The notes under the pieces are model-generated. The model saw only the letters and a list, made by a program, of their open reading frames with translations. It was not told where the DNA came from and ran no database searches. This document shows positions 8,301-10,247 of a DNA stretch of 10,247 nucleotides, piece by piece. The DNA lies in the NCBI GenBank assembly GCA_934643865.1, contig CAKUCX010000086.1:1-10247 (forward strand), given 5' to 3'. Position 1 is the first letter of the stretch. Each line of letters starts with the position of its first letter. Source of the DNA: an uncultured Kiritimatiellota bacterium (GTDB taxonomy: Bacteria; Verrucomicrobiota; Kiritimatiellia; RFP12; UBA1067). A program made the position numbers and the translations under genes.

Positions 8301-9176
8301 GACGTTCGTGGCGAGGATGATGCGGCGGCGGGGGGAGGGACGGAAGGCGCGCTGTTGTTCGGCGGCGGGGAGGGAGGCGAGGAGGGGGATGATGTCGTCC
8401 TGTTCCCGGAGGCGCGCAAGGGCGTCCGCCGTCTCGCGGATGTCGCGTTCGCCGGGGAGGAAGACGAGGATGTCGTCGGGAGGGGGGAGGGTGGCGACGG
8501 CGGCGGCGACGTCGCGGGGGAGGTCGCGTTCGTCGTCCGCGCGGGGCGGACGGTAGACGACGTCGATGGGGAAGAGGCGGCCGGGAACGGAAATGACGGG
8601 GGCGTTGCCGAAGAAACGCGAAAAGCGGTCTACGTCCAGCGTTGCGGAGGAGATGATCACCTTGAGGTCGTGGCGGCGGGCGAGGATGCGCTTGAGGATG
8701 CCGAGAAGGAAGTCGACGTTGAGGGAACGTTCGTGCGCCTCGTCGACGATGATGACATCCCAGACGCGCAAAAGGGGGTTGGAACGGGTCTCGGCGAGCA
8801 GCACGCCGTCCGTCATGAACGTAATCTGCGTATCGCGGGAGACCTTGCGGGCGAAGCGGTGCCGGTAGCCGATGAGTCCGCCGACCTCGCCCTTCAGCTC
8901 GTGGGCGACGCGCGTCGCCATCGTGACGGCGGCGAGGCGGCGGGGCTGGGTGCAGACGACGCGCGCATGGGGGCGCCCGTCGGCGAGCAGATGCTCCAGG
9001 GCCATCTTGGGAAGCTGGGTCGTCTTGCCGGAACCCGTGTCGCCGCAGACGACGAGGACGGGGTGGGCGCGCAGGGCGGCGAGGATGTCGTCGTGGTGCG
9101 CGGTGACGGGCAGCTCGGAAGGGTAGGTGAAGGCCCGCAGGCCGGGGGAAGGGTCTCTTTCGGAAGGTGTGTCCAC
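5322..9176 (-). CDS. hrpA: ATP-dependent RNA helicase HrpA (DEAH box)
   Basis: A full-length DEAH-box helicase of about 1284 residues, comparable to the roughly 1300 of E. coli HrpA, which rescues stalled ribosomes and remodels RNA. Motifs counted from the chosen start: Walker A GDTGSGKT (45-52), TQPRR (76-80), DEAH (145-148), SAT (177-179), FLPGERDI (about 239-246), TNVAETS then TIPGIRCVIDSG (about 290-308), and QASARQRAGRCGR (332-344). The helicase-associated domain follows (LLDLGLGDIARFPFLDPP), then the OB-fold and the long HrpA-specific DUF3418 region. The end, EYRVSLFAQELHTAEPVSPKRL, is typical of HrpA. I prefer the GTG at 9176: conserved sequence begins about 11 residues later and a promoter sits directly in front of it. 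A TTG at 9224 would add 16 unconserved residues and lies upstream of that promoter. Neither start has a good ribosome-binding site. The stop TAG shares the CTAG at 5322-5325 with the LysM gene. Confidence 0.95.
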   Translation of the reverse strand: MDTPSERDPSPGLRAFTYPSELPVTAHHDDILAALRAHPVLVVCGDTGSGKTTQLPKMALEHLLADGRPHARVVCTQPRRLAAVTMATRVAHELKGEVGGLIGYRHRFARKVSRDTQITFMTDGVLLAETRSNPLLRVWDVIIVDEAHERSLNVDFLLGILKRILARRHDLKVIISSATLDVDRFSRFFGNAPVISVPGRLFPIDVVYRPPRADDERDLPRDVAAAVATLPPPDDILVFLPGERDIRETADALARLREQDDIIPLLASLPAAEQQRAFRPSPRRRIILATNVAETSVTIPGIRCVIDSGLARISRYIHRTQVQRLQIEPISQASARQRAGRCGRLGPGTCIRLYSEEDFATRDAYTPPEVLRSSLAGVILALLDLGLGDIARFPFLDPPKPAMIHEGLRELLELGAICHDRRAADGGAADRTRLTDIGRKLARIPVEPRLARMLLAAADNAVLPSAIPIIAALACDDPRRRPVDEREKAAQAHAPFRVPGSDFLGTLKLWTWWRREADGLSQSKARALAKKTYLSYPKMREWRDLAHQLADLAKGLGLSFQETSTPDLLAPQPPNPKSFDDWSARLHKALLSGLLGRIGRYDSEEHDWRGAHGLRFALHPGSVLTKRLKVREERPAVVNAHRSEVKSAKPAVPPWVMAGELVDTARLFARNAAALDPAWIEPVAGALCRHSYHSPEWDAASGFVRATEQVVLYGLVIVPARRCDFSRVNLPFAREVFIRRGLVDGDFPHPPPEVRTNNALLDALRRHAEKARRPELFDVERLCAHFAAVLPPDVASAPALVKWLRRGGDPRFVLKRADWWPAEDVPDADFPDTLTIGGAKMALTYRNTPDEPDEDGITCTVRASAAAALRLWRADWLVPGALPEKLAYLLSSLPSAQRRVLQPLDDTVAGLLAHLRPGSEPLLDAMRHTVLEQWGIRIAPDAWASVRLPPHLRVRFRIRDDHTGRVLAASRDLDDALSQAGLAAAAHAPSVQQTPAPTLATTWVFGTLPEKTTDAHAGWALEHFPALHDDGDKGVSLHLFADARTAAAAHAVGVTRLYLLALGGSVRAPFRRKALPLAAQLYLDSLAYDDARLAADLLAGAVRETFVRNQPPVRDAAEFDRRLRDLRGALGENLSEMTRLVGAAFTAAATLDDRMEEVGTPAETADSVRTQLAWLLYRGFPRTVPLARLRHYARYLKGAALRVERARTNPAGDLSKENRLAPYWQLYVDAATGTSKVKFDPSALTEIRWLLEEYRVSLFAQELHTAEPVSPKRLDAKFADAVLD

Positions 9177-9182
9177 GGAAGA

Positions 9183-9211
9183 ATGGTAGCACGTCGCCTT
9201 TCGGGGGACAA
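9183..9211 (-). promoter_or_regulatory. hrpA: Promoter directly in front of hrpA
   Basis: On the minus strand, TTGTCC (9211-9206), 17 bp and TACCAT (9188-9183), each matching the consensus at 4 of 6. Only 6 nt separate the -10 from the GTG at 9176, so the transcript would start at or within a few bases of the start codon. This supports leaderless translation and argues against the TTG at 9224. The score is moderate and rests on spacing more than on sequence. Confidence 0.45.
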
Positions 9212-9220
9212 GGGGGCTTT

Positions 9221-9378
9221 CCAAACAAAATCAAGCCGCCGTACATTCCCTTATCCCGATTTCTTCGAGGGAATCAGGGGCTCGTCAAAAATCGGACGAA
9301 GGACGCCCCGATACTGTTTTGATGGGCGTGGGCCGTGTCGCCCGCGCTTCGCACGGGTTATGGGTTGATCTTGTTTGG
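9221..9378. repeat. 14-bp imperfect inverted repeat bounding 158 bp
   Basis: CCAAACAAAATCAA at 9221-9234 and TTGATCTTGTTTGG at 9365-9378 are reverse complements except for one base (13 of 14). A smaller inverted pair lies inside: ATTCCCT (9245-9251) and AGGGAAT (9268-9274). No transposase frame fits inside, so if this is an element it is non-autonomous. No target-site duplication is evident at the outer edges. Confidence 0.45.
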
Positions 9379-9425
9379 ACACCGAAGATTAGACCTTATC
9401 CAGGTTCAACAGCCTCTCATTTTAC

Positions 9426-9457
9426 TTTGTCGGTTGCGTGGCTCGCGAGCCGACAAA
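9426..9457. repeat. Inverted repeat with palindromic core
   Basis: TTTGTCGG (9426-9433) pairs with CCGACAAA (9450-9457) across 16 nt, and the overlapping 12-bp sequence GGCTCGCGAGCC (9440-9451) is a perfect palindrome. No T-rich tract follows on either strand, so it is not a good terminator. It sits 13 bp from the 29-bp array. Confidence 0.55.
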
Positions 9458-9470
9458 CCCATTGCTCGCA

Positions 9471-9557
9471 CGGGAATGTACATCTTGACGGGCAAATGAT
9501 GGGAATGTGAATCTTGATGGGCAAATGACGGGAATGTAGATTTTGATAGGCAAGTCA
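9471..9557 (+). repeat. Three tandem 29-bp repeats
   Basis: Three head-to-tail units at 9471-9499, 9500-9528 and 9529-9557. Each has the blocks GGGAATGT, then AT(C/T)TTGA, then GGCAA and a final T(G/C)A; the third unit is the most diverged. There is no spacer between units, so it is not CRISPR. A reverse-oriented piece, GTACATTCCC at 9241-9250, is the exact reverse complement of GGGAATGTAC in the first unit (9472-9481). Multiple spaced copies of this length are known at the ends of some insertion sequences such as the IS21 family, where the transposase binds; that identification is inferred. Confidence 0.75.
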
Positions 9558-9582
9558 TGGTCAAGAACCGGGAACGTGTCCG

Positions 9583-9612
9583 CTTCTGCTTCGTCGTCTT
9601 CTGCTTCATCGC
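9583..9612. repeat. Two tandem 15-bp units
   Basis: CTTCTGCTTCGTCGT (9583-9597) is followed at once by CTTCTGCTTCATCGC (9598-9612), with 13 of 15 bases identical. A multiple-of-three period keeps frames open, which partly explains the spurious long frames here. Confidence 0.6.
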
Positions 9613-9670
9613 CTCGCCTGATGCTGCCGAGACAGGACCAGGGAGGACTCGGGGAGGAGCCCCAGGGGAA

Positions 9671-9690
9671 GGCCGCAATTCATTGCGGCC
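9671..9690. repeat. Near-perfect 20-bp hairpin
   Basis: GGCCGCAAT (9671-9679) and ATTGCGGCC (9682-9690) are perfect complements around TC, giving a GC-rich stem with a tiny loop. No T run follows on the plus strand, and the minus strand continues with CTTCCCC, so termination is possible but not supported. It abuts a tandem repeat at 9690. Confidence 0.65.
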
Positions 9691-9719
9691 GAACGTATCA
9701 CGGTCGAACGTATCACGCC
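9690..9719. repeat. Two tandem 15-bp units beside the hairpin
   Basis: CGAACGTATCACG occurs at 9690-9702 and again at 9705-9717, making a two-copy repeat of period 15 that starts on the last base of the hairpin. Confidence 0.65.
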
Positions 9720-9750
9720 GCGCGCCGCGACGGCTTTCAGGCAAGATACG

Positions 9751-9894
9751 GCCTTCGGGAGAGATTATTACGCGCTGAAATCTCATGGTGTCCCGACCAT
9801 TACATCCCGCCTTGCCCTTACGAACCCGCAATCTCGGCATCTTCAAGATTATTGCCTTCGAGATTATTACGCAGTGAAATCTCATTACGTCCCG
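9751..9894. repeat. Pair of direct repeats, each holding a hairpin
   Basis: Copy A (9751-9795) and copy B (9854-9894) share GCCTTC, GAGATTATTACGC, TGAAATCTCAT and GTCCCG. About 36 of 41 aligned bases are identical, with a 4-base insertion in A. Both contain GAGATT and AATCTC arms around a 12-nt loop (A: 9761-9766 with 9779-9784; B: 9860-9865 with 9878-9883). An extra GATTATT at 9847-9853 precedes B. This looks like a dispersed palindromic repeat present twice. Confidence 0.7.
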
Positions 9895-9938
9895 TCGGCC
9901 TTCTGCTAGACTGTGCGGCGGCTAACGAGGGGAAAGGC

Positions 9939-10133
9939 ATGGCGGCGAAATCGGAAACGGCGTTGTGGGGGACGGCGGCACGGCCGCCCGCGTACACGTG
10001 TCGTTCCCGATGTCGTCCCCGTGGGCGCGGCGCGCCGGGGACGTCGCGCCCTACCATGGGTGCCATGGTGCGTGTGCATGGGTGCGGGCATGGCGTGTGC
10101 ATGGTGCGTGGACATGGTGTGCATGGTGCATGA
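9939..10133 (+). other. Possible small or disrupted ORF running into the repeat
   Basis: An ATG at 9939 with an ideally placed AGGGG (9928-9932) and a plausible -10, TAGACT (9907-9912), but only a weak -35. The first ten codons (MAAKSETALW) look ordinary; from about codon 11 the frame enters GC-rich repeat sequence and encodes Arg/Gly/His/Val/Met-rich residues until TGA at 10131. It may be a gene start broken by repeat insertion, or chance. No family is recognised. Confidence 0.2.
9986..10075. repeat. 90-bp direct repeat, copy 1
   Basis: Matches 10158-10247 at 87 of 90 positions without gaps; the differences are at 10005, 10024 and 10061. It contains the palindromes ACACGTGT, GGCGCGCC and GACGTC, a 12-bp tandem (TGTCGTCCCCGA, then TGTCGTCCCCGT), and CCATGG twice. 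Just upstream, GGCGGC (9974-9979) and GCCGCC (9983-9988) form a tight hairpin. Confidence 0.85.
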
Positions 10134-10153
10134 TGGTAGGGGCCGACGTCCCC
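10037..10153. repeat. 21-bp inverted repeat enclosing a CATGG-rich array
   Basis: The segment 10037-10057 (beginning GGGGACGTCG and ending CCCTACCAT) and the segment 10133-10153 (beginning ATGGTAGGG and ending CGACGTCCCC) are reverse complements at 19 of 21 positions. The 75 bp between them consist of short irregular units of 7-13 bp, most starting CATGG followed by GTGCGTG-like sequence. The whole can fold into a long stem with a repetitive loop. Confidence 0.7.
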
Positions 10154-10157
10154 GGCG

Positions 10158-10247
10158 GCCCGCGTACACGTGTCGTCCCCGATGTCGTCCCCGTGTGCGC
10201 GGCGCGCCGGGGACGTCGCGCCCTACCATGGGCGCCATGGTGCGTGT
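10158..10247. repeat. 90-bp direct repeat, copy 2, reaching the window edge
   Basis: The second copy lies 172 bp after the first. Its end, ACCATGG then GCG then CCATGGT, is a perfect 7-bp inverted repeat. As the window stops inside it, the true repeat may be longer and more copies may follow. Confidence 0.85.

Larger units (their letters stand above)
9225..10247. other. Repeat-rich region without a convincing gene
   Basis: About one kilobase in which no open frame shows a recognisable family, a stable protein composition or consistent codon use. Several frames are open on both strands (for example minus 9885-9406 and 10238-9906), but their products are rich in Arg, His, Pro and Met and simply translate repeats. 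The region starts behind the hrpA promoter and is made of at least five different repeat arrangements, listed separately. Base composition dips around 9400-9560 and 9760-9890, where A/T-rich stretches contrast with the GC-rich genes. This fits an intergenic island collecting mobile-element ends and dispersed palindromic repeats. The last repeat reaches the right edge, so the island may continue. Confidence 0.7.

Noticed and set aside
9341..9357. GC-rich stem CCCGCGC/GCACGGG as a terminator
   Set aside because: It has a mismatch, and no T-rich tract follows on either strand.
5604..9368. A 1254-codon plus-strand open frame opposite hrpA
   Set aside because: It is Gly/Glu/Ala/Val/Arg-rich with no domain and is explained by the GC-rich codon use of hrpA, whose helicase motifs are unmistakable.
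9471..9557. CRISPR array
   Set aside because: The units are directly contiguous without unique spacers, and no cas genes are present.

Overview
The window is about 10.2 kb of GC-rich bacterial DNA. It resembles a chromosome from the PVC superphylum, probably Kiritimatiellota or Verrucomicrobiota. That assignment is an inference from GC content, the TMEM43-type membrane protein, the secreted beta-helix protein and the intergenic repeats; no rRNA or marker gene confirms it. No phage, plasmid, CRISPR or tRNA gene was seen.

Layout. Positions 1-3327 hold four minus-strand genes, listed here in transcription order. A membrane-anchored protein of unknown function comes first, followed by a translationally coupled compact phosphoglycerate-mutase-like metalloenzyme. 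After a 13-G tract and a good sigma70-type promoter comes a TMEM43-family membrane protein, then the 5' end of a secreted beta-helix-type protein that runs off the left edge. Divergently from 3470, hom (homoserine dehydrogenase) is followed by a LysM protein with a TonB-like membrane anchor. Positions 5322-9176 hold a full-length hrpA (DEAH-box RNA helicase) on the minus strand, whose stop codon overlaps that of the LysM gene. Positions 9225-10247 are a kilobase with no convincing gene, packed with short tandem, direct and inverted repeats.

How the parts relate. hom is core amino-acid metabolism (aspartate family, toward threonine and methionine). hrpA is RNA metabolism. The anchored protein, TMEM43 protein, LysM protein and beta-helix protein all belong to the envelope or exterior. 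The overlapping GTGA junction suggests the anchored protein and the metalloenzyme are made together. The back-to-back promoters between the anchored protein and hom share their -35 region, so the two transcripts may compete or be co-regulated. No convincing rho-independent terminator (stable stem plus T tract) was found.

The best candidates for something undescribed are the LysM protein with the TonB-style SxxxH anchor, and the right-hand repeat region. That region holds a three-unit 29-bp array resembling repeated transposase-binding sites, a direct-repeat pair with hairpins, and a 90-bp repeat with a long inverted repeat enclosing a CATGG-rich array. No complete new defence or mobile system could be supported.
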